From the NCBI RefSeq assembly GCF_023856365.1, contig NC_064541.1, positions 19,220,214-19,284,213 of the forward strand: a stretch of 64,000 nt of DNA, given 5' to 3'. The stretch's first letter is position 1; the number at the start of each line of letters is the position of its first letter. A program made the translations under genes and the position numbers. The notes under the pieces are model-generated. The model was not told the DNA's origin. It searched no databases and worked only from the letters and a program-made list of their open reading frames with translations. The stretch is from Brienomyrus brachyistius. Taxonomy: Eukaryota > Chordata > Actinopteri > Osteoglossiformes > Mormyridae. Of the stretch, positions 35,661 to 48,728 are shown piece after piece.

Positions 35661-37732
35661 ATGTAAATTCCAGTTTGTTATTACTGTCTGTTATATTTCT
35701 AATTCATTAAGGTAGATTTTGGGAGTTCGTTTGCATTAATAAAAAGTCCTGCATCTTATAGTCCTTAACCATTAATAGTCCTTAACAAGACAGCAGACAG
35801 ATGCTTTGAAAATGACTCAAACATCTTACGAAATCTAAGAAACAAAAATTTATTTGCAAAGTGGGTCTTCGGGCCAAGGGCCTACAAAAGCTTGTAAGAA
35901 ACATCTGGAAAAGTCTCATTCAGAGCTGTAGCTTAGGCAGATAAATATCAGTTTTGGTTATTATAGTAATGACCTGTTGGACAGGCGACATTACACACCA
36001 CATCCGTCTTGCTTTGGTGTAATATCTGACGTAATAATAAATCAATTGCATTTAAATGAAAAGCTTATCTTGTACTCTAAGGCATGAGTCTTGGCCGTCC
36101 TGACCGCGCCGCGGAGACAGAGGCTTCCCTCCCATAATGCACTTTTTCTTATCGCTCTCTTTCTATCTGCAGGAGATGTTAAGATTCAATCGTTTTTTTT
36201 TTTTTTTTCCTCCTGAGATCCGGCGTGCTTCCCTCCCTGAAGGGAAAATTAATTCCTCCTCCTTCTACCCCGCCTCCTCGGCCTCCCTTTCACCACCAAG
36301 GTGCAGAAATTTCCATTCTTTCCCCTCTGAAAGGATATAAGAGAAGAGAGAAGAGGATCGACTCCTTGGGGAATCTTGCTTATGTGTAATATTATGCCCA
36401 CTTCAATACGCCGATATCCAATAGACCCCAAGCTGCCTTGGGGATGAATGTACAACAATGACGGCAGTTTCGGTGTTAATGCTAATATTAGTCTTTTTGT
36501 TATGTCATCAGCAGAAGGTGGAACATTTTATATATATAAGTAGAATGGACAGCAAAATTCAAAGCCGTTATTAAGTTTTATAAGGCTACATTTTCAGTTC
36601 ATTTGAAACAGTTTTCAATACCAGTCCTTCAGCACAAATAAATATGAATTTTATACTGGCATCTTTAATAATTGATATTGTTCAAAAGAAATATTTGTAT
36701 TACATGTACGGATATAAATAAATACAAAGGATTATATTTGTATTCAGGATAATTTACAGGGTTATTTAACCATGTAACAATATTCATTAATAGCTACATT
36801 TATTTTCTGAAATATATTACCATATTATTTCCTAATTTATGTTTTCTATTGCTGAAAAATTGAAACGTTTCCATTTCAATGCCATTTCAAAATTATGGTG
36901 TTTATATCATTCGTTAAGCATGGAAAGCATGTCAAAAGATAAATTAATTTGAACAGAGGGTATTATTTAAAGCATTAAAACTGACGCATAATGGCTGTTT
37001 TCCCCCATTATTTTGACTGTGACCCTCACCAGGAAGAGTTTTGTGAAATATATGAAGCAGATGAAGGTCATATTATAACTAAATAATAAAATAAAATAAA
37101 TAAATAAATAAAATCGAAGATTAACACAGATGTACAACAGAGTGTGTCCCAGAGGTATAAATGGCTTTGTAATATATTATACAATCCAACATTTTAGTGT
37201 CTTGCTGTATGCATTTTTTTGGTGTGGTGTGGGATATGCTAAATGACAGGCTAATTTTAGACATTCAGTGTCTAAAGTAAACTACCAACAAACACCATAA
37301 ATCATCGTTCTCAGCTTAATAAGCTATTTTTTATTATTAATATTTTCAAACGAAATGGGAATTTAGACTGATTTTAATTAAGTAATGAGAAGCACAGAAA
37401 CCCAGAGCAGCAGACAAAGGTTAAATATGACATATCATGGCATTTCCATTCTTTTATTCACAGAATATATAAAAAATACATTTTCGGGTTAAGAGTGCAA
37501 ACTGACCTGCAGATTGGCCGTATTAGTGAGAAGCACCTCAGTGTGAAATGATGCTCGTACGTCCAAGAGCTATTCAGCGTGCTGTCAGCTACACACACCG
37601 GAAAGATTATCTACAGTGTAGATAAGGGGTAAGAGTGCTGTTAAGTTTTAATAATCATTATAATAAGCACAGATTAAAGTATTTACCATGAAAATGGCTG
37701 TTCTTTTAGAAACATACTTTTGTTTTATAACA
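35661..37732. other. AT-rich intergenic DNA
   Basis: Unique AT-rich sequence with a T16 tract near 36193-36209 and (AAAT)n at 37083-37112. CCCCAAG-CTGC-CTTGGGG (36426-36443) is a small perfect hairpin. No gene. Confidence 0.45.
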
Positions 37733-37745
37733 CCCCCCCCCCCCC
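37733..37745. repeat. C13 homopolymer
   Basis: Thirteen C preceded by TTATAACAC, the same context as the C12 run at 57068. Confidence 0.95.
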
Positions 37746-38110
37746 ACCCCGCTCCTTTTTTATTGTGAGAAACCTCCTGGCGACCTTGAAATCAGCGGCA
37801 GGTTTTGCGATGAATGAAAGAGAGGAAGTCATAGAACTGTAATCCCCACCGATGCACCTCACAAACCTCCTTCTCCCTAAAATGTGTAACTAATGTGCAC
37901 AAATCTCCCGCTATACAAGCTGTCAGCGTAGACGGCTCGGCTCCTTGTTGTACCATTCGTCGCGTGGACGTAATAAACCCGTTTGTTTGTTTGTTACACG
38001 TTTCCTTCCCCTTTGTCTCGGCGTTCCTCAAACAAATGTACCTCGGGCTCTTGTGCCGGGCCCGCTCTGCCTTCCCCGGTTCTGCGTGCACTGCGGCACC
38101 ATAATGACAT
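37746..38110. other. Intergenic DNA
   Basis: Unique; short frames on both strands without domains. Confidence 0.4.
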
Positions 38111-38490
38111 TAAACGTGAACACTTAAAGGGCTTTCGGGCGAGAGGCGCATTGTGGCGAGCGAAGGCTTCCAAAAAGGCCCCTCATTATGTGTGTGGATT
38201 TAATGCCAGTGTGTGTTACCTGATAACATTAAGGGAGAGCAGGCAGGAATATTTCTGCACTGGCAGGACTTCAGCAACATTGACCACCAACAGGATTGCA
38301 GCTGTGGTTATGCATGTATATTCATGGGCTCTGAGCGGCCTGATTACTGCTATTACGGAATTATATCCAGGGAGGTGCAATTCATTAGACTTCATTTCTT
38401 TTTATCTAGCATTTGAATACAAGACTGCCTTATTGGTGCAAGGCTAGATAAATGTTACCTGTTTTTCCCTCTACAGCAATGAAGGGAGGC
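38111..38490. promoter_or_regulatory. Candidate conserved non-coding element
   Basis: About 380 bp free of repeats and homopolymers, balanced composition, with TTATGCATGTATATTCATGGG (octamer-like), CAGCTGTGG (E-box/RUNX-like) and GTGCAATTCATTAG. It is the most enhancer-like block of the desert by eye. A 154-codon frame across it lacks any domain. Confidence 0.35.
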
Positions 38491-40281
38491 TGTGGGCATT
38501 TGCAGTGTGCAGTGCCTCCTGGTAAATACAGATCTCTTTAGAAAATTCCAGCATGAAGAGTTTATATTATAAAGAGATGAAAAAAGGGGGAATAATGGTA
38601 TTTCAATGGGATACTGTGTGGCTTACAGTGGCAGACCTTTCACTATGTGTTAGACATCGGTGTCTATACCCAATTCAGTGCGGGGGGGGGGGGGGGGGGT
38701 ACTGAATAGCCAGCCACCCCATCGGCGACCGTTTAAAGAAACCAGGATTTCCTCCTGCATGGTGCCGCCGGTCCCGCGTCGGCAGTGTAACGCAGTGTAA
38801 CGCACGGCCTGAGCCTTTCTGGAGCTCCGTGACCTCGCTTCCGTATATTTCGGGGCAGCTGATTATGGGCTGATGATACGGACGAATGTCTGCATGCTTA
38901 GCCGAGCGTCGACAACCATTTTATACTAAAGTAAAATACTGAATCTACTGTTTTGACTGAAATATTTATTAGGAAAAAAAGATCACATAATGAAGGAATG
39001 TCACTTCTCAACAATAAAATGCAACAATGTAAAAAAATGCTACAGTTTCTGAATTATGCTAGTTATTGGATGTTTATGGAATTGATCCATCGGTGTTATT
39101 CAGTGAGCATGAGGTTGGTATTTCTTGCCGTGTCATAACCCGTGACAATGAAAAATCACGGCACTCGCTGAGTTTGGCTATCAAATGCGTGTTAGATCAA
39201 GGAATCATATGTCACTTAGAAAGTATCCAATGATAGGACTGGGAAGCCAAGAGCTTGAGTTTATAAATCCAGTATGAAATCGGTGTACATGTCCTGTGAC
39301 AAATGCATGGAAAACGTCAGTAGGTATTGCTCATACGCATATCCACATCTTTAGCCAATCCAGTCCCTGGGATTAAATTTTAATTATACTGTTTGCATAC
39401 ATATTTTTTGCTATATTACAACTTAAATGCATTTACCATATTCTTATATTTGAATATATGAAATGAATTGGAGATATAAAACGATTTTCATTTTCGGCTG
39501 AACGGATAATTTGGTAAATCTAGAGAAAACTTTTCACTAGTGTATTTGAGGTAGAAATAATGATAGTGATTCTGTATTGTTTGTGCATCGTTTGCAGATC
39601 AGAATGCCAAATTTGTTCTGCAGGTGTTGCACATAGAATATTTCCACAGTTTAATGAGGATAATATTTTGATAGTATATTTAACCGTTTTGCATTTTAGG
39701 CATACAAAATAGCTTTTTAATCAACACACACACAGAAAACGTAGATGATTTATTTTGTATGCAAGTGTATAATACAAAAAAAAGCTAAACATAGGTTAAC
39801 TTTTTCAAAAGTTTTTGCGGCTCTCCGGAGATTGTTTTTGCGTTGCAGTAAATAAAAATCTGTTTATGAAAATGATATTATTGTTGTCGTTTGCCTCTGG
39901 GAGAAAATTCAATTATTCCGACGGCATCCATTCCAAATGTTGTGTGTCTAACAGGCACTTAAGAAACAAAGAATCAAAAAGAGTTAAACAAAACAAAACA
40001 AAAGGAAAAAATAAAACACCGCGAACGCCATGTAGGAGGGTTTTCCGGGCCGCGGCACGACAACATCGCGCATGATTAGACGCTGACGTAGGCCATCTGG
40101 CCGAGACCTATTCAGCAACGCGGGTTTGAGTCAATCACCGGGAATTTAAATCATAATCTGTTCAAATATACATGCTAGGTATGGGGACAACGTAGTAGAA
40201 AATAAGCTTTAAAACCCGTTCGGATCTGAAGGCCGTGAGAATCACCAGAATCTATAAGGATAATTAGGTGGGGGTGTGGAT
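38491..40281. other. Intergenic DNA with a G18 run
   Basis: G18 at 38682-38699; the rest is unique AT-rich sequence. No gene recognised. Confidence 0.45.
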
Positions 40282-40301
40282 GGGGGGGGGGGGGGGGGGG
40301 G
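40282..40301. repeat. G20 homopolymer
   Basis: Twenty consecutive G preceded by GGTGGGGGTGTGGAT; quadruplex-prone. Confidence 0.95.
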
Positions 40302-40509
40302 TCGTTCCCAGGGTCATTAGAAGATTTTGCACTATTGCACTGTTTTCCAGTCATGACAGTATTACTCTGCTTTGACTCCAACAGAAACTGCATCAGTGCT
40401 TTAAACAACGACAGCTACCTGAGAAGATCTGCTCCCCGGCATTAATTGCCGCAGTTCCCCGACTGCACCCTGCCCCGCCTCCTCCCACACCCCCCCCCTT
40501 TTTTTTTTG

Positions 40510-41110
40510 GCAATGAGTTCCTGCAAAGACAATGGCTATTACACAGCACACCTGGGTTCCGGGCTGCACTATTCTCCTAATATCCTTTAAATCTTCACAT
40601 AAGGTATGCCTTCCATAGGGCTTACAATACCATTTGCTCTAATAAATTCTTTTGGCAAGAGCAGAGGCAAGCTGCTCCTCGGATCCCAGGAGTACCGCCG
40701 GAATAGGAAGGGTGAGGCGTCCCAAAGTATGAGGATAAATAGCGGGTAATCCTCACGGACTGCACCAGGGTAATCAGCATTCTTCCGACTGGAAACATTT
40801 CCCAATTCTTTACCCTAATTTTGCATCTTCACCCAATCAGTCGGAGACAGCGGCATGATAATTTAGTTCTGACGTTCGAATCAAAACTCCAGGAAAGAGC
40901 AGCAGCCCCGAGACGAGCTTTCAGGGAGTTCTGCTAATGCGGAATCGAATAATCAGAGACGCGAGTTTGGTGCAGTGAAGGGCAGGCGTGAAGTGTCCTT
41001 GCACTCTAAATGATCCTCGTGAGCTTAAGACCTTCTCCCATCCAGGAACCACTTAATAACGTCCAGCCGCACTTAAACAGGTAATTAACACGAATGCTGG
41101 GGAAAATGCG
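40510..41110. promoter_or_regulatory. Candidate conserved non-coding element
   Basis: 600 bp without repeats, even composition, containing GACAATGGCTATT (SOX-like) and TAATTAACACGAATGC. No coding signal. Suggestive only. Confidence 0.25.
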
Positions 41111-42540
41111 TTGACTAATGGTTTTGGAGATATAGCGCACTTCATATCGTGTTCATATCGGGTCATCGTTCAATCGTGATGCCTTCGGGAAAGCCTGCAT
41201 CCCAAAGGCAGAGATGCACTTATGATGCAGCCTCCCACCACAGCAGCTTGCAAACCATCACTTGTTACTTTAAATAATAGATGGCTTCCTCTAAATGCCT
41301 ACCTAGTATTTTGGCAGAGAAGATGTGGACAGCCAGCATCTGTTAAAGCACAGGTTTATACCTTTCACCACATTTGTTTTGAGAGTCTAAAAAAATCTCT
41401 CATCGGTACAAAACCTTGGTCACTTAAGTTACTAGCTTTGCAGATGTTAAATCCTGACATCCATCACTTTCATTTCTTCCGAGGAGGTATGATTCCTAAC
41501 ACTGAGAGACTGGGTGTTCCTGTTTGGATTTTGTGACGTTTTGTTTGTGAAAGTGCTTTGCTTTTGTTCGCTTTAGGTTGTGCGTTCTTCTTGAACGCAA
41601 CTCGAACGAGGATAAGCGCTTTACTCAAGTAATACTTCAGTCTTAGTATACTGCTGAGTATCATAAGTTAACAAAACAATATATCCTTTCACTCACTCAG
41701 TTCTGGATAATATCACACAGTGCATGTACAGGAAAAAAAATAAAATGAAAGAATTAATAAATAAAAATATGTAATTAGACATTAGCAAGAAACTTCAGTC
41801 TCTGGTCACATCATACTTATTTGTTGCACGTATCTTAAAACATAAAATAAAAAACCTTCACAACCGCAAATGAAACTGCTTGACCTTAACAGTCAACAGT
41901 AAATGAGGAGACTTTTTTTCCTTTGAACCGTATTTTAAATTTAACACACGTTTCCGGAAATCATACACACAAGTCACGGCGAAGGTCGAACCAGTAGATG
42001 CTTCGGATCTGGACTGGCGTTAAGAGTTCCTGAGGTAAGGCCCTCAGTTACAGGAAGATACGTTTTCCCCTCTGATTTGTCCGCAGCCCCCCTCCCAACC
42101 CGGCACGGCTCTGTGGACATCATGTTTGAGAAGAACGAGGTGGTGGTATCCAGGGGTTGGGGGCCCTATCCGCTTCCAGCATTCCTCCACGTGTGCGAAC
42201 CATGCAGGATGGTGTCAGACAAAGGAGCCACCTTTGCCAGCAAACCCCCCTCCCCCCCCCCCCCCCCCCCACCACTGCCACCTAAATATCGTTTGTTCTT
42301 CAGCCTCTCCTCACTCTAATCGTCCACTCTGGCGATGGTGACGTCTGGGCAGGAGGGGCCCCCAGGACCTGGAAAGTGAATAAAGACTTTTCCTCCCCAT
42401 CCATTTTTTTTTTATTTATTCCTATTTTAAAAAAAAAATAATGCAGCCACAGAATCAGACAGCAAGATTTACAAGAAAAACAGAGAGAAGCATGCAGTCA
42501 GACTGCCATCTTTTTGCAAGGGTTTTGAGTACCTGATTCT
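41111..42540. other. Intergenic DNA with a C19 run
   Basis: C19 at 42252-42270 in a GC-richer stretch (42060-42370). A frame at 41222-41536 has no domain. Nothing else recognised. Confidence 0.45.
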
Positions 42541-42800
42541 CTCCTCCTTTTTCCCCCCATCTCCCTTTAAAAATCAGCAAATCCATTTGCTAAACAGCTG
42601 CACCTCTGTAATGAACAGATAACATCCTGGACCAGCTTGGCTTTGCTGTCAGTCGAGGCTGATAGGCCCAAATCTCTGGGCTTTTTGTTTGTTTTTTTTT
42701 AAATGCTAATGACAAGGAGCATTTCCGGAGCCAAAAATGCTCTTGTAGATCTGTCAATTGCTATTTTGACAGATATTTGCTTGTAAGTACGCACAACACT
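42541..42800. promoter_or_regulatory. Candidate enhancer with inverted MEIS-type pair
   Basis: Repeat-free block with CAGCTGCACCTCTG (E-box), AATGCTAATGACAAGG, and an inverted pair ATCTGTCAA (42749-42757) / TTGACAGAT (42766-42774) 8 bp apart. TGACAG is the binding core of MEIS/PREP/TGIF homeodomain proteins. Confidence 0.35.
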
Positions 42801-43584
42801 TGTTCCCCGTGTCTTATCTCGCTCTCTGCAGAACACTGACCTACATTGCATCAAGCACAATGTGATGCACAAACGTGTTCAATACCATTTTCATTTCCAC
42901 CTTAAAAAAAAAATGGATGAGGCTAAATGGAATAGCTGGAAATCGAATAGTTGTTATTCTCTGCAAAAAAAAGAAATGCTGTTTAAAAGGAGAAGGCCTT
43001 TTGCACCTAGTTCAACCACATTTGAACATTGCTTGAAAGGCTGTGCATCAGGCAAGAGGTAGAGGAGAGCCGTCCTTCCCTCTTTAGAGGCCGCTGCCGA
43101 TGTCTGTTCAGCCGCTGCCCACCAGGCGTCTGAGATGGGGGTAGGGCCTGGAGTGTGTATCTCCTGACAATTCTGTGAAGGTATGTCACTGCCCTGTCAA
43201 TTAGAATATTGTTTATCTTAAGCATTCTGGCTATAACACATTTTTGAAAACCATTCTTGACATATAGTGCCTGAATATACTTATTTTAATATTAGGACAG
43301 TAAAACTGATTGTCATTACACACACATTATATGCAATTCTTTTGTGGTACTTGCTTTATCTTACAAGACACACACAGAGCCTGTCACCTGCATTTTTTTG
43401 TTTGTTTTGTATCTTTCCTGTAACGAACATCATTTGCATGTAATAATGAATAGGATCGCATGACTGTAAGCAGTGATCATGGCTTTGTAACCTTAAGATT
43501 TTAAATTATACACGTTCTGCATATTTTATCTGACCAGATTCTTAAGTGCTAGTGTCATTCATCAGTCCATTTTTTGGATGGCAG
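42801..43584. other. Intergenic DNA, nothing recognised
   Basis: Unique AT-rich sequence without domain-bearing frames. Confidence 0.45.
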
Positions 43585-43742
43585 GTGGGTTGCTGCCTTT
43601 AAACTGAATGCATGTGTGTGTGTCTGCATGCCATGCGATGGGCTGCTGTCCCGTCTAGGGTGTTGCATTCCTCATATCCTGTGCTTCCTGGGGTAGGCTC
43701 AAGGTTCACTATGATTCTATGCCCAATACAGAATCATGGATA
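43585..43742 (+). mobile_element. SINE body/tail, old copy
   Basis: GTGTGTGTCTGCATGCCATGCGATGGGCTGCTGTCCCGTCTAGGGTGTTGC and CCTGTGCTTCCTGGGGTAGGCTC match the second half of the SINE family (GATGGGCTGGC-type segment, then CTTCCGGGATAGGCTCC). Head missing. Confidence 0.5.
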
Positions 43743-44379
43743 GGACACCACGCTTTGCAATTCTTCCTTTTAATTACAGTTTTTAAAAATAAGTGTTGCA
43801 TCCCTGCAGAGGCTTAAGTGACCAAAAGGAGATTTACATGATGCTACTGTAAGGTCACCAGCAGCAGCGGAAGAGGTGGGGGCATCCGCCTTCAGGCCCA
43901 TCGCAGCAGGGGCGCCGCTGCAAGATTTACTCCCCCCCCCCCCCCCCCCCATTTCATAGAGCGCCCCTTTTCCTAACAGACGATTATGCAAAATCCGCAA
44001 CAATTTACCGGGAACATTCCCCGTCCCCGGGTCGGAAAATTTTACCATCCACCCCCCAACAATCAAAATTAAAGTAAAATCAATTTAAAAATAAGTCTAG
44101 GGGGATTTATATATCATAGAAGCCAGAATTGTGATGACATTTATAGATTATACAATTACAAAAATAAGAGTCGATTATTTACCATCCTCTCAATGTGGTG
44201 TGAAATGTTTATTTAGTAAAATAAAGCAAGCAAAGTGAGCCATTTCATCCATATTCTCTAACATTTGATTGAAACAATGATTGTCAGATTACATAGTATT
44301 CTGTGGCATTAGAATCGTTTTAAAATAACCCTTAAAGTACAGCGTTTAGGAAACACTAAAATGGCCCGAAACAAAAGAG
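43743..44379. other. Intergenic DNA with a C19 run
   Basis: C19 at 43932-43950 followed by ATTTCATAGAGCGCCCC, a context echoed beside the C21 run at 56884. The rest is AT-rich and unique. Confidence 0.45.
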
Positions 44380-44760
44380 AAAAATCCTTTAATAACACGT
44401 TTCACAGGTGGCTAAGGTGTCCTGAAAAAATATCTGGTGCGCAGAAAAAAAGCTGCCGTAACAAAAAAATGCATTTAGTGCGTTAAAAGACCGTGCCTTA
44501 ATTTAGATGCAAAAGTGCTTAAAAGCGCCCCCCACAACAGCCTTGAGAAACACGGTAAACCAGAGTAAACATTTTGTTCTCGCAAAAAAGGCTCAATGCC
44601 AATCAGCAATTAATGAGGCGCCGTTTTCTCCGGCTGCGAGAAGTTAAACCGAGCTGAATTAAGGAGCAATATCATCCCTCACGCAGGTGCCTGCCGAACG
44701 AATAACCGCTTTAATTACTGTTATTCAATCATTCGCTTCACTTTCGTTTTTTATACCCCC
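44380..44760. promoter_or_regulatory. Candidate conserved non-coding element
   Basis: Repeat-free, contains AATCAGCAATTAATGAGG and CGCTTTAATTACTG homeobox-type sites and ends at an A-run (44764-44778). Followed by a CpG-rich patch (44810-44910, with CGCGCGCG). Confidence 0.3.
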
Positions 44761-45120
44761 CTCAAAAAAAAAAAAAAACCCACGTACGGGATTGTAAAAT
44801 GTTTCTCGTCGATGCTCGCGCGCTCGCTCGGGCCGTACGTGACCCATAAACGCTTTCCCCGCGCGCGCACATTGTGGCGAAGGACGGGGGCGCGCGGGGG
44901 GGAGGGGGTGATCCGATGCACTGCAAGGTGCTGCACCCAGGGAAAGTCTTCAAACTCAATGGGTCGTTATCTTGGTTTCCATTATCTCGCTCAGACGTTT
45001 GAAAAGGGCTTTGAAGGTGGTGCATCTGCGCTTGATGGGTGCCCCCGCGATACGGGGGAGGGAGGAGTGGGTGTCTTTGCACCTGCTGCCGTATTGTGCA
45101 CAACAGTAGTTATTATTTTG

Positions 45121-45202
45121 CTTGAAGCACACATATGTATATATGTATCTATATATGTATGTATGTTTGTATGTATGGATATGTATGTGTGTGTGTGTGT
45201 GT
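45121..45202. repeat. (GTAT)/(GT) degenerate microsatellite
   Basis: Mixed ATGTATGT and TGTG units. Confidence 0.85.
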
Positions 45203-45974
45203 TACAAATGCAAGGATAAATTTCACCCTGTTACCACCAACAGGTTGCTGATAAATGCTTTAAAACAATAAATAATATTTCAGAGGAACTTCTCCCCACC
45301 TGTCAGTTAACAAAAGTAACCTAATTGGCCAGCTTTATTTAAGAAAACATGCAGCAGTAGTTCATATTATACACACTTTTCAAAGAACAACAAACTAGAG
45401 AGAAAGTTTGGCCATCGATGACACTTTTCCAAGGAGGTTTAATACGGATCGGGTTGGTCAGTCATCACTGTCACGGATAAACAGTGAAGCTGTCACATCG
45501 CCTAAGTGTTTAACTGCTCCATGTAGCAGAACCACAAAGAGCATTTCTTCCGTGCTCAGTGTAGTATGTATCTCAAAGCCGGCATTCATTTCATATTCGC
45601 CATCCACCAGATGGTACTGGTGATCGTGCCTGGGAAGCTCTCGCTTCCTAGCTATTCATTGTCGCCGCGGCCGGCCTGACATCTCTTCACATAATCACTG
45701 TACGACGCGAAGCTTGCGCGCCACAAGGAATACAGTCACTTTCACAGCATCGAAACATAAGCGGTCAGAGCCATTCGGTAAATGTTTACCTTTTGCTAAT
45801 GAAAATAACACTATGCAGGTAGCTAATCCAATGTAGCATGCACTTAATTAAGGTTCTCTAGTTATTAAGACTATGGCATATCTGAGCAATTTTTTTTGTC
45901 ACTTTGTTCAAACACATCGTTGCTCTATGTTTTATTAAAAAGTATTTTAATTAATGCTTTTTAAATATTGTTTT
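45203..45974. other. Intergenic DNA with CTCF-like site
   Basis: Unique sequence; 45600-45860 is repeat-free and contains the CTCF-like site listed separately and a CCGCGGCCGG cluster. No exon found. Confidence 0.4.
45604..45617 (+). promoter_or_regulatory. CTCF-like motif (best in window)
   Basis: CCACCAGATGGTAC agrees with 13 of 14 positions of the recalled CTCF core; only the C after GG is changed to T. Confidence 0.4.
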
Positions 45975-46245
45975 AAGTCGGGTCAAGTGGGTTTTATTGG
46001 CGTTTCAACCATACACACAGTATACAGTGAAATGAGATAACATGCCACTGCAACACTGAGAACCAAACAGAGCAACATCATAAGCGAAGGCAGGACACAA
46101 GAGCAGCAGTACAATCTGACAAGACAGACAACACACAGTGCAAATTAACAGTGGTAACAGTCTGAATACAGTATTTGAGTTACTGTATGGTAGCAGCAAG
46201 GGTTTAATGTGCAAAAATGGTGTAGTGGAAAAGAGCACAGTTATT
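45975..46245. mobile_element. Probable retroelement fragment (TCAAGTGGGTTTTATTGG type)
   Basis: GGTCAAGTGGGTTTTATTGGCGTTTCAACCATACACACAGTATACAGTGAAATGAGA is a motif string I recall as widespread in fish genomes, followed by a CA/AG-rich body. Family and orientation are not assigned. Confidence 0.45.
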
Positions 46246-47100
46246 AATGCCTGATATGCTTTCTCACTATATTACTTAAAGGAAATATAACCAAATAATA
46301 TCCATCGTAATTTTCTTTTTATCCACACTTTTGTATCTGGCAGATTGTCAGTATTATATATCTGACATAAGAGGGAAAAAGGTACATTGTTAAGATACAG
46401 ACAACTGCAACCACAGCGTTTCTGGGCCCCGCAGTCAGTCATGACTCCAGGGTCACCTTTGACCCCACCCCAAATGGAGACCCCAAAAGGAGACCCACCT
46501 TACATCTGGATTGGTCCAAATACCTACTTTCTCTTTGACTGACACTTTGGACACTGCCCACATCCTGCCTCTCCATCAAATCAACAATCCCCATCTGCTT
46601 AAGCTCAACGAGGACAGGATATTTAGATTTTAAATAGAAAATTTAAAAAAATTAAATCAAATAATAATAATAATCTGTAAATCTCATTTACTTAATCTTT
46701 AATTATTAAGTATCTCAATAATTAAATAAATTATCCAAACGTTCATGTTCCATAACAACTTAATTATCCAGGTTACAGTATTAATTTATGCAAACATTAT
46801 TTTTATTACTATTATGGTCCCTAATCTTGACATTGATCCATGGTCACCCAAATGCCAATCACAGACCAAGCATTTCAATCCATCAATTCAGGTTACAATA
46901 GTTGGTCTGTCAAGTCTGTGTCTTTGGCCGCCGCTTTGCTACCTGGTACCTGCTGATTGGCCGCAGTGTTAGGAAGCAGCGCTTTGATGGCGCAGCTGCC
47001 CACAGAGAAAAGCCGAACCCTTAAGGGATGGCGAGGAACATAAGCTGTAAAATCACATTCATCCTTATCCCTCACATGTGGCCATTTGAATTAAATTTGT
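46246..47100. other. Intergenic DNA, nothing recognised
   Basis: AT-rich with an (AAT)n tract near 46661-46673. No domain-bearing frame. Confidence 0.45.
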
Positions 47101-48400
47101 TGTTCTTAGCAACTTTTGGATTTGTAACAGGAAAAAAGGAGGACAAGCGCACAGGGTAATACCGGGGAGCTCATTAATGTAAAGGCTTCCATTTACGTGA
47201 CGGACGAATTTCCTTTGATTTTAAAGGGAGCGAACATACAGAGGCAAAAAAATTGCTTTAAAATTGCGCAGAGGGCTGAAGACAAAGGCAAAGAATGGCA
47301 GAGGCTGCATCACTAACAAACACACATGCTGGCCGCACTGTGCACCTTAATGGCAGACAGGTGCTGGTACTGCTAAGAGAAGCGGGGGGGCAGGATGTGC
47401 CCTCACCTGAGGGACTGCCTTCATGGTGCCAGAGAGAGAGGGAGAGAAACAAAGCATGCTAACCCTTTATCAGAAAATAGGCCAGCTAGGCCACACAAAA
47501 GGGGGGGGTGGATTACTGTAAAAGTAAGGGAATTATTGTAGTGGGGGCTCCGGATCTCCCAAGACCCTTTCTACACACGAAAGAAGGATGGCTGGCACAG
47601 CTCATTAAGGAAAACTGATGCTTAATAAAATTTTACACCAGTGATTAATCCTTTGGGATCTCGCAGCCTCTTGGGGTTCCGGCAGACATGTTCCACCCAG
47701 AGAACACAAACGCCAAAGCTTCAAAACAGAATTTTTTTGTGCCAGAACAACTAGGTATAAAGAACTCACATAGCGTTATTATCACTTTTAAGAAGGCCTT
47801 CTTCTCGTTATTCTTAATTTGTACTTCCAAAATTTATTATTTTAATATTATACACTTATCGGGTTTAATTTTAAATACAGTATGACCTTTTTGTTATAGG
47901 TTAAAAGCTCTCCTGGTACAAATCTGTAACTGTGGTGAAGGGAACCCATCAACGATCCTATCGCGGAGATCATGAACAACGCATTTAAAAGCCATTGCTT
48001 CCACTGGCCCTAATATTTACACCTGTCTGGCTTCACAGTCATTTACTGCTGCATAATATTAAATTTGAATAATTAAGTGCAAGGGTAACTGCTAAATGCA
48101 TTCTTAACAGGCTCCGGAGATGTGGGAGGGTATCAATGGCACGTCTCTTCGTGTTTAACGCTATGATTAAAATGAAGTGATGTCTCTATAAGACCTCGTC
48201 AATGAGCTGGTACCACGGAGGCATTCTCAGAACACGCGGAGCCCGTCAGATCACATGACACCCCGTGTGTTAACCCTGCTGAGAGGCAGAGCCATTACCG
48301 AACATGTCAGCACTGGAGAAAGTGGCTCTCATTTAGTGGAAACGATCACTTTATTTCCTCACCGTGCTGAGATGGAGGAAACCTAGGGAGAGGATGGAAT
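47101..48400. promoter_or_regulatory. Two candidate conserved non-coding blocks
   Basis: 47110-47470 and 47930-48360 are repeat-free with even composition (for example GGGAGCTCATTAATGTAAAGG and GACCTCGTCAATGAGCTGG). No coding signal. Regulatory role is inference. Confidence 0.25.
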
Positions 48401-48728
48401 GTTTGAGGACTTATTCAAACATTTGCAAAAACTAATAAGAACATTAAATCAAGCCAGATGCTACACATTCAGGTTTTTTCCCCCCTTGCACAAAACATGC
48501 AAATATGGATTTTTCACATTGTGGGTGTTTGCTATTGAATATATTCCTCCCAGATCATGCTTATCTTTCCAAATGTAGCTCATTTTATTGAATATCCGCA
48601 TTTGATTGAAAACAAAATGCATATCAGGGGAGAACATATGGATTTTCTGAATCTGCTGCATATACACCGGTAGCTATTATGACAAGGTAAGGTGAACAAT
48701 AAACCAAAAAGGAGAGAGATGCAGTAGG

